Source of the DNA: Selenomonas ruminantium subsp. ruminantium ATCC 12561 | Lineage (GTDB): Bacteria; Bacillota; Negativicutes; Selenomonadales; Selenomonadaceae | Assembly: GCF_000424065.1 (NCBI RefSeq) | Contig: NZ_AUJE01000006.1 | Coordinates: forward strand, 1 to 64,000 | Direction of reading: 5' to 3' | DNA length: 64,000 nt | In this document: positions 19,301 to 27,430 of the stretch, one piece after another | Layout: each line of letters opens with the position of its first letter | Position numbering within the stretch: position 1 is the first letter of the stretch | The notes under the pieces: generated by a model | The model's input: only the letters and a program-made list of their open reading frames with translations | What the model was told of the DNA's origin: nothing | Database searches by the model: none | Position numbers and translations under genes: made by a program

Positions 19301-22300
19301 TCGGGCTGTTGGCTATGGCGCCGGCTTTGCCACCATATCTCCGTTTACGGCGGTCATCAATGACCAGGAAAAACGGGAGACCAATATGGTTCTGAGCGGT
19401 GAATGGAATCTGTCTGGCTTTATGATGGCCAATGCACAGAATGCGGATGGCAATAACGCGCTGACTGTAGATGGCAAAAGTGCTGCTATGGTAGGGCTCA
19501 GCGGCGTGTCCATGACCCGTAATGCAGACAATACGGCTAAGGTACAGCTGAAGTCCGGCACCCGTGTCACCAGCGATAAGGAACAGTCCTATAACGCCAA
19601 CAATGATCTGGCGGTCACGGAAACGCTGGAAGCTGCCGGTTATGGCGGTATCAATGGTTCGGGCAGCGAAATGAAGAATATAGGCAGCTATCGGACTAGC
19701 GTGGAAGTTGGGGAAGGTAACGGCAAAGGGGCTGTAGCTCTGACTGCCAATGGAGTAGAATCCGGTATCAGTATGGAAGCTTCCACCAACGGCACGGTAA
19801 ATGCCAAAAATCAGCTGGAAGCAGGTGGCGCGGCCTCTTTGGTACGAGCCAGCAGCCAGCATGATTTCAATTATGATAACAACATCATTCTGCGCAATGC
19901 CAATCTGCTCAATAAAGGCAATTCTGCTAACATTGTCTTGGGGGCTGCAGACAATACAGCGCTGAATCTGATTACAGTGGGCAACATTCAGGGAGGTTTG
20001 GGCGGTAAGACTACGGCCATCACGGACAATAAACTGCAGCGCAGTGCCAAGGTTACCATCGTGGATAACAGCAGTCTTTTCAGCCAGGGCGAAATCAGCA
20101 TGGCCGCAGGCGCCGATGCTGCTGGCCGGACGGGGAATCTTGACCTGTATGTTATGGCCGATGTGTACAATCGCACAGCCATACCCGTCAGCACCAAGCC
20201 GAGAATCACCAATAGCATGAAACAGGCCAATCAGGTGGATATTGGCAAAGGCAGCAAGGTTACTGCGGCCCGGGATATAAGTATTACGGCCAATACCGGC
20301 AAGGAAGGCCTGTTGGAATCTGCTTATGTCTATACGACTTATTCCAATAAGGCGAACAACAATCTCGTGTCCGTACTGCCCAATGAGAAGAACAGTGCGG
20401 AACAGCAGGATAATTTCGTGAATATCGCTGGGGAGGTCAATGCAGGTATCTATAATTCACTGGCTTTGGAAATCAACAGTGACCAGACGGTCGATATCAT
20501 GGAAGGCAAAGACTGGTTTAAGGCTGATGGCGTTAAATTCGGCCAGCAGCAGACGGTCGATAATCCCTATTTCAAGGAATACAATGAACTGGTGAAGGCG
20601 CGCAAGACAGTTACAGACACTAATTTATCCAAATCCTATGATGCGGCGATAAATAGTCTCTTGCAGACTATGGCAGCCAAGGGCTATGCCCAGAAAAATG
20701 GCAGTGGCTATAACGTACTGGAGAAGGTTACGGTTAAGGCTACGGTGCTGCCCAATATCACCGTGTCCGGGGCCAATGTGGATGTCTATTCCCCCAGATT
20801 GACGGTGGGGGGCTCCCTTAAGGCCTTGGGGGCAAAGCGTATTTTCATTGTGGATAAAGGGAACAGCCGTCTGTTGGTAAATGATTTGGCATTGGCCAGT
20901 ATAGGCGGTCAAGTAAGACTGAATGGCAAAAACTATAAGGCAGCCAATATCCAGTCATCTACCAATACCACTGCCCCCCTCCTTATGATTCAAAAGATAG
21001 CGGGTCAGGGCAATGAAGCTGACCTCCTGCTGCAGGGAAATCTGGTCAACAATGCCGGCAAGGTCAGCATTCGCAATGATGTTGGTGACATTCTGAACAC
21101 AGGGACTATCTCTTCGGCCTATGCTACAGAAATCAGCGCGCCTAAGGGCAGCTATAGCCAGCAGGCCGGTAGTGCTAACCAGGTGATAGGGCTTGATCCG
21201 TTGGCCCCTTATACCTTTGGCAGTGAAATGTTTACTCGGGAACTCTATCTCTACCTGATGGAGCCTATAGCAAATAAGAGCGCGTATCGGGTGCTGAACC
21301 AGAGGGGGTACAGTGAGACCCACGATATTAGCAACTATGGCCAATATCTTATTGGTTGGGTGCATAACGTGTTCCAGCGTATGAAGAAGACGGAGGCTGG
21401 CCGGGCAGAGATTGCCAAGATTATGGGCCTCCCATATAGCCAGTTTGAGAAGAACTCCAAGGAACAGAATGCGGACATCCTTAGGAGAAAATATGCTTCC
21501 TTAACGAAGGAAGGCGCTATTGTGGCTGGCGGGGATGTGTCTATTGCGGCTGGTAATATCTTTGTGAACGGCCTTGTCCAAAGCGGTTACAGTTCCTATA
21601 GTACCGCCATTGATGCAGCAAAGGTGGCGGCTCTGGACAAACAGGTCCGCAAGGGCGTGTCCCTTACCGACAGCGATGTGTTGGGAAATGCCGACTATCT
21701 GGTAGATAGCGCCAGCGTCAAGGGCGGCAATGTCTGGAATGTTGATCTAAAGGCGTACGAAGGGATAATCAGTACTTATTACAATCCTTACACCGGTCAT
21801 CTGTTGACGGCAGATACCGTGGTTAGGGGCGGTAATGTCTACCTTACCGGTAACGTCTACTCTACAATTCTGGGGGCAGGCCGGATTCTTTCCGCCAAAG
21901 GGGCGGCAGACCTGATGGTCAATGCGGAAAATCTGAACAAGGATCTCTATCTTGGTTCTATTGCCAATAACTATCGCAATGGCAATATCTTCATCAATGG
22001 AAAGCTGCAGACCGACAGATTCTATCGGCCAGAGAAAAATGCGGTGCTGCTCTGGGATATGAATGCGGGTGTTAACGTCAGACAAAATTATAGCTATAAG
22101 GTAGAGGTGAATTTCCATGATAAGAAGGTCGAAGACGGTAAGGAATCTGCCTTGCGGTACTTTGAGTTCCTGGGTAAGGGAGATGGATGGCCTGATGACA
22201 GGAAAAAGATAGAGAGTTTTTCTCTAACAGCATCCACAGATGTGAATCAACTTAAGAATATCAAGTCCTCTACTTTGCTGACAGATGATTGGAAGTGGAC

Positions 22301-24704
22301 GCTCGGTAAGATGAGCATCGGTGAGGAGGAGGAACATAATTTAACCATTTCGCCGAACGATCCTAAGCCGTTCAAGGAAGTAAACCGTGGTTTTTGGAAT
22401 GATGATTACCAGGTTTATAATTACAGCCGTACGCGTACGACTTCTTTAGAAAGCCGGTTTGGCATCAAGACAGACTATACAATTGATATGCAGACATTGA
22501 CTTCTGCAAATGGTGGTTCTATCACCATCAAGGCTGGCGGCAATGTGGTTCTTACCAGCGACATTGCTGGGGCAGTAAAGGATGGCAAAGGGCTGGGCGA
22601 TATTGGTATCCTTTCGCTGAATGGTGCCATCACGGCCGATGCGGGCAAGGTTATTACCGCCAATAAGCTGACCTTTAACAGCATGAAGGATATTGATGTG
22701 ACCGTGAATGGTGCCAGCGGCAGTCCGATTGTCACAGGTGCTTCCCAGAACGGCAATGTTAGCATCACGGCCCAGGGCGGTCTGCTGGTGGATAATGTCA
22801 TGGCCAAATCTGGTGGCAGGATAAACCTGACGGCAGAAGAGGACATCAAAGGAACAAATGATGGTTATCAGGGGGCCTTGACGGGAATGGAGATTAATCT
22901 CACCAGCAACAAAGGCACCATTGGCAGCGACAAGAAATATCTCAATGTAGAGTTGTTGGGCAATCAGGCTCGCGTCAATGCCGATGCCAGAGGCAATATC
23001 TATCTGGCGGCTCCGGAAGGTGACCTCAAAGTCGGCTATATCGTCAGTTCCGGCGGCGATGTGGGACTAAGAGCAAAAGGCAATATCATAGACGGTATTG
23101 GCACCAGCGGTGCTCTGTCTGACAGCCGGGATAAGGTGAATACCTGGCAGGCACTAGGAATTATCAGCGCCAAAGACCAGGACGACAGCAGTGTTGCAGC
23201 CGGCGCCGCCGAAAAGGCTGAACGCCTGGCCGGAGTCACTGGTCGATTGGAAACTCTGGGCTATGCCAACGGTAAGGACAAGGCGTACTATATCGGTATC
23301 GCCCGTATCTTTGCCAAGGATACTGAGGTGTTGAAACGCAAGGCTGCCTTTGAGGTCAAGGCGCAGAACATTACCGATGAGGCTGCCTATGAACGGCTTT
23401 TCCAGGAATACAGGCAGGAGCAGCAGGCTTGGTTTGATTCCGCTTATGCTGGTTTAAGCGAAGCGGAACGCGCGGCGGTCATGGAATATGGCCTTTTGGA
23501 AGCCAGCAGTGATTATGGGTTCTCCAAGAATCAGCTTCTCTATGCGATTCAGGACAGTATCGTAAACAGTACGCCGGGACAGATGGCAATCATTTCCAAG
23601 CCGAACATCAGTGCCCGGAATATCAGCCTCGATGCCGGCCAATCCGTGGGGTTCAAGGATAAGGCAGTTACTATTCAGGCCAAGGATATTGGCAACAAGG
23701 AAAACCTCCAAATCTTGTCGTTGGCCAAGGCTGGTGACCTTACCTGGGATGCAAATGGCAATGTAACGGTAGCACGTCACGTACCGCTGACGTTGGATAT
23801 AAAGAAAGGCGGCAAACTCACCGTTAAAGATAGTCTTTCTACGTCGCTGGCAGGTACGGAGAACACCACCTTTGATTTTACTACAGGTTTTGGTCATAAA
23901 GATTACGATGTGAGCTTGATGACCGGCAATGGCATTTACCTGCCCTATGCAGATGCATCACGTATTATCGGGCGAAATGTTACGCTCTATGCTGGCTTGG
24001 GCAACATCGGCAGTCTGGACAATTACTTGCAGACCGGGATAGCGGGGGGCTTGGATGCCAATGCCGGTGGTTCGATCTTTATGAATAATGAAGGGGATTT
24101 GACCCTTGTTTCCGCTGTGGCAGGCGCCGACAGGCGCACGGTACTGGTGGGCTCCAATCAGGTTCAGCCTATTGCCGAAGATGAAACTGCAGGATTGTTC
24201 CTCAATACTACGGATAATATGTACATGAGTCAGGAGCGGGGCAAGGATATGGGGTACATCAGAGGTAACAGCATCAATCTCAGTGCTGGCAACAACCTGG
24301 GGACAGAGCAGGTTCCTCTTCGTATCTATACCAATGGTTCGGCTTTGAACCTGACCGGTAAGAATGCGTATTTCAGTGCGGTTGGGAATGGTGCTCCCTT
24401 GGCCATTAACCGTTATCGCCTGAGCAATCTGAATCTGAAGAATCCGGACCGCTTTATCTGGCAATTGGATCGTTCCGATACTTATTATACGGATATATAC
24501 CGTTTTGAGCAGGCCGATTGGTGGCCGGATTCGGAATATGATCTGGATAGATGGGAAACGATGCTGGAAGCTGAAACGGACAATGGGGAACAAGCGGAAA
24601 AAATGAGGGAAAATAGTTATGTGAATATGGAGGAGGATGATAGTCAGCTGATTATCCAGCAGGAAAACGACGAAATGAAAATAACGAAAACAAAACAATC
24701 TTGA
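10320..24704 (+). CDS. giant filamentous adhesin/haemagglutinin-type exoprotein (leukotoxin LktA-like)
   Basis: A single uninterrupted gene for about 4,794 residues. The ATG at 10320 follows GAAAGGA; a basic start (MSMYRRWLRHR) and hydrophobic core give a signal peptide with a likely cut after 'VCA' (residue 31). Residues ~40-150 look like the haemagglutination/TPS secretion domain ('RIGGDLRFIAPGGIAISSSGVINAGQVGLIVPT'). The body is Gly/Ala/Val/Asn-rich repeats of roughly 80-95 residues ('VGVGVGLSTGVAAVQGAVTLTN', 'YAVGAGVGISRGLGINGASAIN'), as expected of a long beta-helix rod. An unbroken run of eight Asp lies near residue 543, and a Lys-rich helical stretch near ~1080-1110. The C-terminus is acidic and Gln-rich with no visible beta-barrel or anchor, so export probably needs a separate TpsB/Omp85 pore, not found in this window. 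Role in attachment is inferred from family. Confidence 0.87.
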   Translation: MSMYRRWLRHRQAVTAAMLAGMLAVPGIVCATEITKSTNSNTVTHEGNVYKVLADKMLDANTAFNRFSKFNLSQGDIANLYFGTNTSGAAARLINMVDNPVNVAGIVNALQGGRIGGDLRFIAPGGIAISSSGVINAGQVGLIVPTQDYYNKLLNNPSLMTAANFLSPEHIKNGEVPLNLDGSITVAGAINTVDGMTLAAANIDLQKDAKLYSNKVVDYADLVNVKDAAGEVTVSAGLDGNLKLSKSAAGDIVIAAVADAKNTGEATEASLNDSLKSWLQTTGKNIFKPAGWSEEKTVKAQVTMNKGADVHADGNVDVTATAMASNVKPEGEAAAPAAKPLLALQANIQLDGGISGSRVNIAAATKDQYTVEVGKDADTILEKLKINEMPVSAAYMSHKNSARVTVGKGTNIIASGVDVTKQVEGENVTTSALTISATGDFNAQLTAQGEKENGNNQLVALSVANFQNTVEVSVDGNLTAENGSIAMFSTGNTNLTAASSNNASEQDKNGLNLAGNMVEGDTSAQMNLAASAQVKAGNLEADDDDDDDDETPGHITAAAEVNENLHVTADSSVNEGGFGSSAINYVKVSEDARVIDAAQLSATGDITIKATENNDERVITANVPPQEDEEIQIYKPVGLDFNLNIQDNLKLPDLYSNLNVALTGLEVPNSDWPSILSVLGKYLTVGASVNVVSGDSQALIKITKDASLSANGELSLLAQQSNPDVQIGAAGLISAGSSGQQKTALLNAAVSYVDITNKAEVNIEDGTAGSNDNNKNAYLRGGDSISIDAETTSGHRRLDNTIDKVKKIKDSLKETFSAKKWADRRQHLEDLYTAIEELEQNDWDPLGIQTVVNRAVTVYNDLGEMKTAGANVGVAMRAIAGLTTPAKVANYFVDSATSSTMEHDREKKTSEGGSAASLSLAGAVNVNLLADQAVIGIGKGANIDVDGDLTAQANINKKDIVMNGHLKPSGASSTAVGGVVNVFNSRTSSTLDLAGAQNLPVSLMGKNVALMATNDTGHYLLNGGAGSAANKSNQTGNNDTTADTKALQGTVSYVGGESVSKVSLNKDTVVKATGKQTKAEVQKEIDAEWKKMTKKERKEEGKKQAKEQGVVDIQAKNTAQVINAAGGLAYGNGSMGIGASVAVMNFDTNTLAQGSGTVDAHALNLAAQTDGYVHGLSVAGGIIEQTDNGKSGGSLANFAAQVSGGFSNFLQSYQSLFNTNNNNLLGGSLQTLENSQEDKDEKETGLGNLTSGQTMPSFTLAGAGSVSVNLGKNQTRALLDTAQVTLRDNGKDRSKSMDAAWLDNKAADSLFHGAWSGAAALDFQSIRLKKNTKDSAATVGISGAVAVNKVDSDVLAQVKNSKVSLLDTKGDVVNAEGQLLNVAEKKGALLAGGTAMAVSKARKNSYNFQGAASTSVNIATSNVKAEMTGNNDITAKNVENTAFDTDTQVTGGVNLSIAAGGKGATSAGGTVSFAQLQNKVGAVISGGTYSLTGRLANAAATSITQVGGAVGLSVAAPSGGKSYGFQGVVSYNKLVNKDEALIEGADIMANAVANTAQDQVTGASEEYKKYDQELVNANVDVKGDSYTDEIKQKNNGDTLTVNESLNKSKYGNKIITAAFGLATSGNGSGLASMVISDVDNDFSALVKGGKLSVGKDSSGDNVLVRAYSNTLGVNTAAGAAGSRKGFGAAGSLSLQLTDNDVTAGIEGTAVQSRGVAVQSGTGASNVNVAGQVSIAGGTALGMAMGYNLLNNDTTAYTKNITLNDGFKVAAPLEVTADNKAAVYAVGAGVGISRGLGINGASAINRGHNSTVAKVENTKTYHTSRVNVKADDKTSKLAVVGNVQGSGTAAIGGSFVYNDIGTAKERQKTMASLVNSNVVGDTTVMAKNDSALTTVGVGVGLSTGVAAVQGAVTLTNIKQDVGALVSGSNVSGGNLAIQAANNEKMRTVAAVLSASRNVAIGAGLAINTDDSTVAAKLLGGKAEVKKLDTSAASNAVINNIAAGGGVALQGAAVVGSVAVNTIKTRTNALVGDNATVTVNGGSAVVAAMGDESIKNIVGVVSGAGQGAGIGAAVAKNTISSDTSAIISGDNTVVKVSNAQAVKLKDGLANTEGAIAGTLASAPKDGKNKSSAADGEKILDSYANLADKRIENAYKGLVVSASGTHTIKSLLANAGLAGQGVAINGTFNVNEIGGSTLAKTDKARLLVEGDNDLGVIAHDYTNAYGMVGTVSAAGQGVGAGMGSDTATVNRKTKAQISGQKRSDDDIQARSLRLEAAAWQGLASHVAGLGFAAMGAGIMSGTGSYTLASETETAMDNVRAGLRGAYSQQAEHHGKLYSDAYSLGLSGLGVGVGAGVAVVKEQSKVDTLVNNSILSFTYNGNSTIRALNDTRLNYELYNAAVGGIGGLAGSIGVANVNDDVTTRFLNSEIGWNSELAIAAENNINFNNKAFTGAGGLAGVGVGAVLNTIDSRVQTDIAGSSLYARGTSLTAKENRNIEQSAYNASTGAAGASANVMLTNVGQKLADSYESAANKGKAADGSKVDVKGLLDSANKATQENQLKAEASQGRAGTTTAVKAATGGRDSAGVSLKLADSYVYGRTIYSSLGNIKMASQATNNITQSNKAVSLGGAVINGAVGILNNAGRTAVDITNTRAVATRNIEITNGVSGQNTLNIRQGSAALTGAGSIAYAGLANNSANGINIAGKEKLLAEKGNISIESKDAVKSSVNAIGVTVGGAAVGALVAENSGKGSNTVAINSNMESIDKEVSIQAQSAPETKLTAMAATGSGSFAGLGLSAQSEYTGKTTVDVGPKTYLIGANLNIKAYSAPKITTQVGTASLGLLTALSGTGVKNSMGIQNNPYVTRVSIGDNSSLLASKVNIESNWQPQQKLDLISMSAGMAAVGVTKGVLAAYGTNDVQVGKSAYANDAELLVSGNTALSQEGLVGGMSAGGLASGSNFLETVRNVRNTVNLGGMSNMQNKKIQNVIAGSYNSLTQTLRAVGYGAGFATISPFTAVINDQEKRETNMVLSGEWNLSGFMMANAQNADGNNALTVDGKSAAMVGLSGVSMTRNADNTAKVQLKSGTRVTSDKEQSYNANNDLAVTETLEAAGYGGINGSGSEMKNIGSYRTSVEVGEGNGKGAVALTANGVESGISMEASTNGTVNAKNQLEAGGAASLVRASSQHDFNYDNNIILRNANLLNKGNSANIVLGAADNTALNLITVGNIQGGLGGKTTAITDNKLQRSAKVTIVDNSSLFSQGEISMAAGADAAGRTGNLDLYVMADVYNRTAIPVSTKPRITNSMKQANQVDIGKGSKVTAARDISITANTGKEGLLESAYVYTTYSNKANNNLVSVLPNEKNSAEQQDNFVNIAGEVNAGIYNSLALEINSDQTVDIMEGKDWFKADGVKFGQQQTVDNPYFKEYNELVKARKTVTDTNLSKSYDAAINSLLQTMAAKGYAQKNGSGYNVLEKVTVKATVLPNITVSGANVDVYSPRLTVGGSLKALGAKRIFIVDKGNSRLLVNDLALASIGGQVRLNGKNYKAANIQSSTNTTAPLLMIQKIAGQGNEADLLLQGNLVNNAGKVSIRNDVGDILNTGTISSAYATEISAPKGSYSQQAGSANQVIGLDPLAPYTFGSEMFTRELYLYLMEPIANKSAYRVLNQRGYSETHDISNYGQYLIGWVHNVFQRMKKTEAGRAEIAKIMGLPYSQFEKNSKEQNADILRRKYASLTKEGAIVAGGDVSIAAGNIFVNGLVQSGYSSYSTAIDAAKVAALDKQVRKGVSLTDSDVLGNADYLVDSASVKGGNVWNVDLKAYEGIISTYYNPYTGHLLTADTVVRGGNVYLTGNVYSTILGAGRILSAKGAADLMVNAENLNKDLYLGSIANNYRNGNIFINGKLQTDRFYRPEKNAVLLWDMNAGVNVRQNYSYKVEVNFHDKKVEDGKESALRYFEFLGKGDGWPDDRKKIESFSLTASTDVNQLKNIKSSTLLTDDWKWTLGKMSIGEEEEHNLTISPNDPKPFKEVNRGFWNDDYQVYNYSRTRTTSLESRFGIKTDYTIDMQTLTSANGGSITIKAGGNVVLTSDIAGAVKDGKGLGDIGILSLNGAITADAGKVITANKLTFNSMKDIDVTVNGASGSPIVTGASQNGNVSITAQGGLLVDNVMAKSGGRINLTAEEDIKGTNDGYQGALTGMEINLTSNKGTIGSDKKYLNVELLGNQARVNADARGNIYLAAPEGDLKVGYIVSSGGDVGLRAKGNIIDGIGTSGALSDSRDKVNTWQALGIISAKDQDDSSVAAGAAEKAERLAGVTGRLETLGYANGKDKAYYIGIARIFAKDTEVLKRKAAFEVKAQNITDEAAYERLFQEYRQEQQAWFDSAYAGLSEAERAAVMEYGLLEASSDYGFSKNQLLYAIQDSIVNSTPGQMAIISKPNISARNISLDAGQSVGFKDKAVTIQAKDIGNKENLQILSLAKAGDLTWDANGNVTVARHVPLTLDIKKGGKLTVKDSLSTSLAGTENTTFDFTTGFGHKDYDVSLMTGNGIYLPYADASRIIGRNVTLYAGLGNIGSLDNYLQTGIAGGLDANAGGSIFMNNEGDLTLVSAVAGADRRTVLVGSNQVQPIAEDETAGLFLNTTDNMYMSQERGKDMGYIRGNSINLSAGNNLGTEQVPLRIYTNGSALNLTGKNAYFSAVGNGAPLAINRYRLSNLNLKNPDRFIWQLDRSDTYYTDIYRFEQADWWPDSEYDLDRWETMLEAETDNGEQAEKMRENSYVNMEEDDSQLIIQQENDEMKITKTKQS

Positions 24705-24725
24705 TATATAATCTTTAATCTAAAC

Positions 24726-24775
24726 CGCCCGAAGTCCTTCGCAGCTTAGCTGAGGGACTTCGGGCGAATTTATGT
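24726..24775 (+). terminator. hairpin after the adhesin gene
   Basis: CGCCCGAAGTCC (24726-24737) and GGACTTCGGGCG (24755-24766), a perfect 12-bp stem, 22 bases after the stop. Only AATTTA follows, so it is a weak intrinsic terminator or a protective 3' hairpin. Its GCCCG start and CCTTCGC loop segment echo the long hairpin repeats at 42.7 and 51.1 kb. Confidence 0.6.
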
Positions 24776-24789
24776 AAACGTTCACAAGG

Positions 24790-24818
24790 TTGAATTTTAT
24801 AGACAATTATGATAAAAT
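24790..24818 (+). promoter_or_regulatory. promoter for the small gene at 24872
   Basis: TTGAAT (24790-24795) and TAAAAT (24813-24818), spacer 17 bases. Confidence 0.5.
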
Positions 24819-24871
24819 ATGCAAGTCTTAAATGTTAAGGGAAATGCTTGGGGAGGGAGATAGTTTTTGCT

Positions 24872-25180
24872 ATGGAGTGTTTCGAACGAATCAAAAAATT
24901 GAGCAATGCCTGGGAGCCGGAACTTTGCCGTCACTTTGTGGATAGAGATGAGCGGGTTTGCATGGAAATTTATCATACAGGCGCATTGGCACCGGAGAGG
25001 CATAGGATGTCAATGGCGCGGGCTACGGATTATATCAGTGGTATGGCTGCAGTTATGGATATCAAGAGTATGCTTAGAGATATTGACCATATCACCATTC
25101 GTAGTGCAGATGACAGCCGGATTATCTATCGTCTGACTACGCGGTTTGGTTATGCAGAAGAAGAATTCAAAGCAGTATAA
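24872..25180 (+). CDS. small protein of unknown function, 102 residues
   Basis: I do not recognise this family. It has its own promoter upstream, a GGGGAGGGA ribosome site (24850-24858, rather far from the ATG at 24872; a TTG at 24848 is the alternative start) and a terminator right behind it, so it is very probably a real single gene. The protein is soluble and charged, with two cysteines near the N-terminal part ('ELCRHF', 'RVCMEIYHTG') and a C-terminal half of helix ('ARATDYISGMAAVMDIKSMLRDID') then strands ('HITIRSADDSRIIYRLTTRFGY'). No signal peptide or membrane segment is visible. Confidence 0.65.
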   Translation: MECFERIKKLSNAWEPELCRHFVDRDERVCMEIYHTGALAPERHRMSMARATDYISGMAAVMDIKSMLRDIDHITIRSADDSRIIYRLTTRFGYAEEEFKAV

Positions 25181-25190
25181 ATAGAAGCCT

Positions 25191-25215
25191 TTCCTTAGTG
25201 AAGGGCTTTTTCTTA
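25191..25215 (+). terminator. intrinsic terminator after the small gene
   Basis: AGCCTTTC and GAAGGGCT form an 8-bp stem with one G-T pair around a short loop, followed by TTTTTCTT. Confidence 0.65.
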
Positions 25216-25256
25216 TGCAGGAATACTTTAGATTAGAACGAATATATTAGCACAGA

Positions 25257-27344
25257 ATGAGTATTGGATGTGATTTTTTGCAGCTGACGGATGGAATACA
25301 ATATGTAAAGGGAGTAGGTCCGAAGAAGAAGGCTGAGCTTAATCGCTTAGGTCTCTTTACGGTTTATGACTTGCTGACCTACTTTCCCCGTACTTATGAA
25401 GACCAGAGTGTACTGACGAAAATATCCGAGTTGCAGGCTGGTGAAAAAGCCACAGTGGCGGGCACCATCATGAATGTGTCAGAACGTCAGGGCGGACGGC
25501 GAGGAATGTCTATTCTTATGGCACTTATTGGCGATGGTACAGGAATTTTGCAGGTTACCTGGTTTAATCAGAAGTATCTTAAAAGTAAATTGAAAACAGG
25601 CAAAAAGGTCTTTGTTACGGGAAAGGCGGCGTATGCTTTTGGCGGGCGGGGGCAGTTTGCTATGAGCCAGTTGACGAGCTTTCAGATTCTCGATGAAGAG
25701 GATACACCGGAAAATATGACGGGGATTATGCCGGTTTATCCGGCTACGGAAAGGCTGAATCAGAAGTTTTTCCGCAAGCTGTTGCAGGGGCTGTTGGCAG
25801 CGGATTTGACGATAAATGAATTGATTCCCCAAAGCGTGGTTGCGCGCTATCGACTGCTATCCAGAAAGACAGCGTTGCACGATATTCATTTTCCGGCGGA
25901 TTTTGCGGCGCTTAAGGCAGCTCGTAATCAGCTGGCCTTTGAGGAGCTTTATCTGATTCAGTGCGGACTTTTGCTCTTGAAGCGGCAGGCGCGGGAACAC
26001 AGCCAGGGGATTCGCCATTTGCTTTCTAGTGAGTTAGTGGCAAAACTCCTAAAGTCCTTGCCATTTGCCCTGACCAATGACCAGCAGCGCACTTGGCAGG
26101 AAATTCAGCGGGATATGGAAAGCCCGTTGCCTATGCGTCGCCTGGTACAGGGCGATGTTGGCTCCGGCAAGACGGTTATTGCCATGCTGGCGCTCACTAA
26201 GACGGTGGAAAATGGCTATCAGGGAGCACTGATGGCACCAACGGAGATTTTGGCCAGCCAGCACTATGAAGGCTTTTGTCAGCAGTTAGCAAAGCTTGGG
26301 ATTCGCGTTGGTTTTTTGTCGGGCAGGCTGACCAAGAAAAAGCGGGAGGAAATGTACGCGCAGATTGCCGGACATGAAGTGGATATTGTCATCGGCACCC
26401 ATGCCTTGATTCAGGAAGGCGTGGAGTTTGCAAAACTCGGTCTGGTGGTAACGGACGAACAACATCGCTTTGGCATTGCCCAGCGGGCGGAGTTGGAGAA
26501 AAAGGGAAACCTTATGCCGGATGTGCTCGTTATGACGGCAACGCCGATTCCCCGCACGATGACGCTGACGGTCTATGGGGATTTGGATGTATCCCTTATC
26601 CAACAGTTGCCGCCGGGGCGTCAACCGATTCGCACCTTTGTGCGCAAACCGGACAGGCGAGAGCTGATCTATGACTATGTTCATCAGCAGTTAGCTGCAG
26701 GAAGACAGGCTTATGTGGTGTGCCCCCTAATTGAGCTGAATGAGGAAAGCGACTTGCCTTCGGCAGAGGAAGTCTATGATGAACTGCGCTATGGGATTTT
26801 CCACGATATGCCTTGCGGCCTTGTGCATGGGCGGATGAAGGCTGCTGACAAAGAGCAGGTCATGCAGGATTTCTACGACAATAAAATAAAGCTTTTGGTG
26901 TCGACTACGGTTATTGAAGTCGGTGTCAATGTGCCGAACGCCAGTATTATGGTGGTGGAGAATGCGGAGCGCTTTGGCCTGGCGCAGCTCCATCAGCTGC
27001 GCGGGCGCATTGGTCGTGGTCAGTATAAATCCTATTGTATCCTCGTGTCGGAAATGAAGACGGAAAATGCGCGGGAGCGTTTGAAAATCATGGCAGAAAC
27101 CAGTGATGGTTTCAAACTCGCGGAGGAAGATTTGCGCCTGCGCGGGCCGGGGCAGTTCTTTGGCTCTATGCAGCATGGTTTGCCGGATTTAAAAGTGGCG
27201 GATGTTTTAAATGACATGGACATTCTGCTTAAAGCCCGGCAAGCAGCTCAGGAAACAGTGGCTAATCGCGAGGAACGACAGGATGTTTTGCCAATTTTGG
27301 CGTTGCAGTATAAGGAGCAGTTTGAAAATATTACAGATATCTAA
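25257..27344 (+). CDS. recG: ATP-dependent DNA helicase RecG
   Basis: 695 residues, full length. The N-terminal wedge/OB domain (~1-190) contains '[20 protein letters not shown]'. The helicase core follows: Walker A 'GDVGSGKT' (~300), 'LMAPTEILA', the DExH-type box 'DEQHRFG', 'TATPIPRTM', and the C-terminal motifs '[15 protein letters not shown]' (here '[15 protein letters not shown]') and 'QLRGRIGRG'. RecG remodels stalled replication forks and Holliday junctions. The ATG at 25257 has a poor ribosome site; a TTG at 25278 behind GGATGTGA is an alternative giving a protein seven residues shorter. No promoter is obvious in the short gap. Confidence 0.95.
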   Translation: MSIGCDFLQLTDGIQYVKGVGPKKKAELNRLGLFTVYDLLTYFPRTYEDQSVLTKISELQAGEKATVAGTIMNVSERQGGRRGMSILMALIGDGTGILQVTWFNQKYLKSKLKTGKKVFVTGKAAYAFGGRGQFAMSQLTSFQILDEEDTPENMTGIMPVYPATERLNQKFFRKLLQGLLAADLTINELIPQSVVARYRLLSRKTALHDIHFPADFAALKAARNQLAFEELYLIQCGLLLLKRQAREHSQGIRHLLSSELVAKLLKSLPFALTNDQQRTWQEIQRDMESPLPMRRLVQGDVGSGKTVIAMLALTKTVENGYQGALMAPTEILASQHYEGFCQQLAKLGIRVGFLSGRLTKKKREEMYAQIAGHEVDIVIGTHALIQEGVEFAKLGLVVTDEQHRFGIAQRAELEKKGNLMPDVLVMTATPIPRTMTLTVYGDLDVSLIQQLPPGRQPIRTFVRKPDRRELIYDYVHQQLAAGRQAYVVCPLIELNEESDLPSAEEVYDELRYGIFHDMPCGLVHGRMKAADKEQVMQDFYDNKIKLLVSTTVIEVGVNVPNASIMVVENAERFGLAQLHQLRGRIGRGQYKSYCILVSEMKTENARERLKIMAETSDGFKLAEEDLRLRGPGQFFGSMQHGLPDLKVADVLNDMDILLKARQAAQETVANREERQDVLPILALQYKEQFENITDI

Positions 27345-27365
27345 TGTATTTATGTCGAGAACATC

Positions 27366-27393
27366 TTGACATAACGCATAGACATAGTATACA
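27366..27393 (+). promoter_or_regulatory. promoter for dapB-asd
   Basis: A perfect TTGACA (27366-27371) and TATACA (27388-27393), spacer 16 bases (TACAAT two bases on gives 18). It lies between recG and dapB. Confidence 0.6.
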
Positions 27394-27430
27394 ATATTTC
27401 TAGCTTAAAACAGCATAGGAGGCGTGTGTT

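Noticed and set aside
10320-24704. Possible assembly fusion or frameshift in the giant gene
   Set aside because: The frame is continuous, composition and repeat style are uniform and both ends have proper signals, so one gene is the simplest reading.
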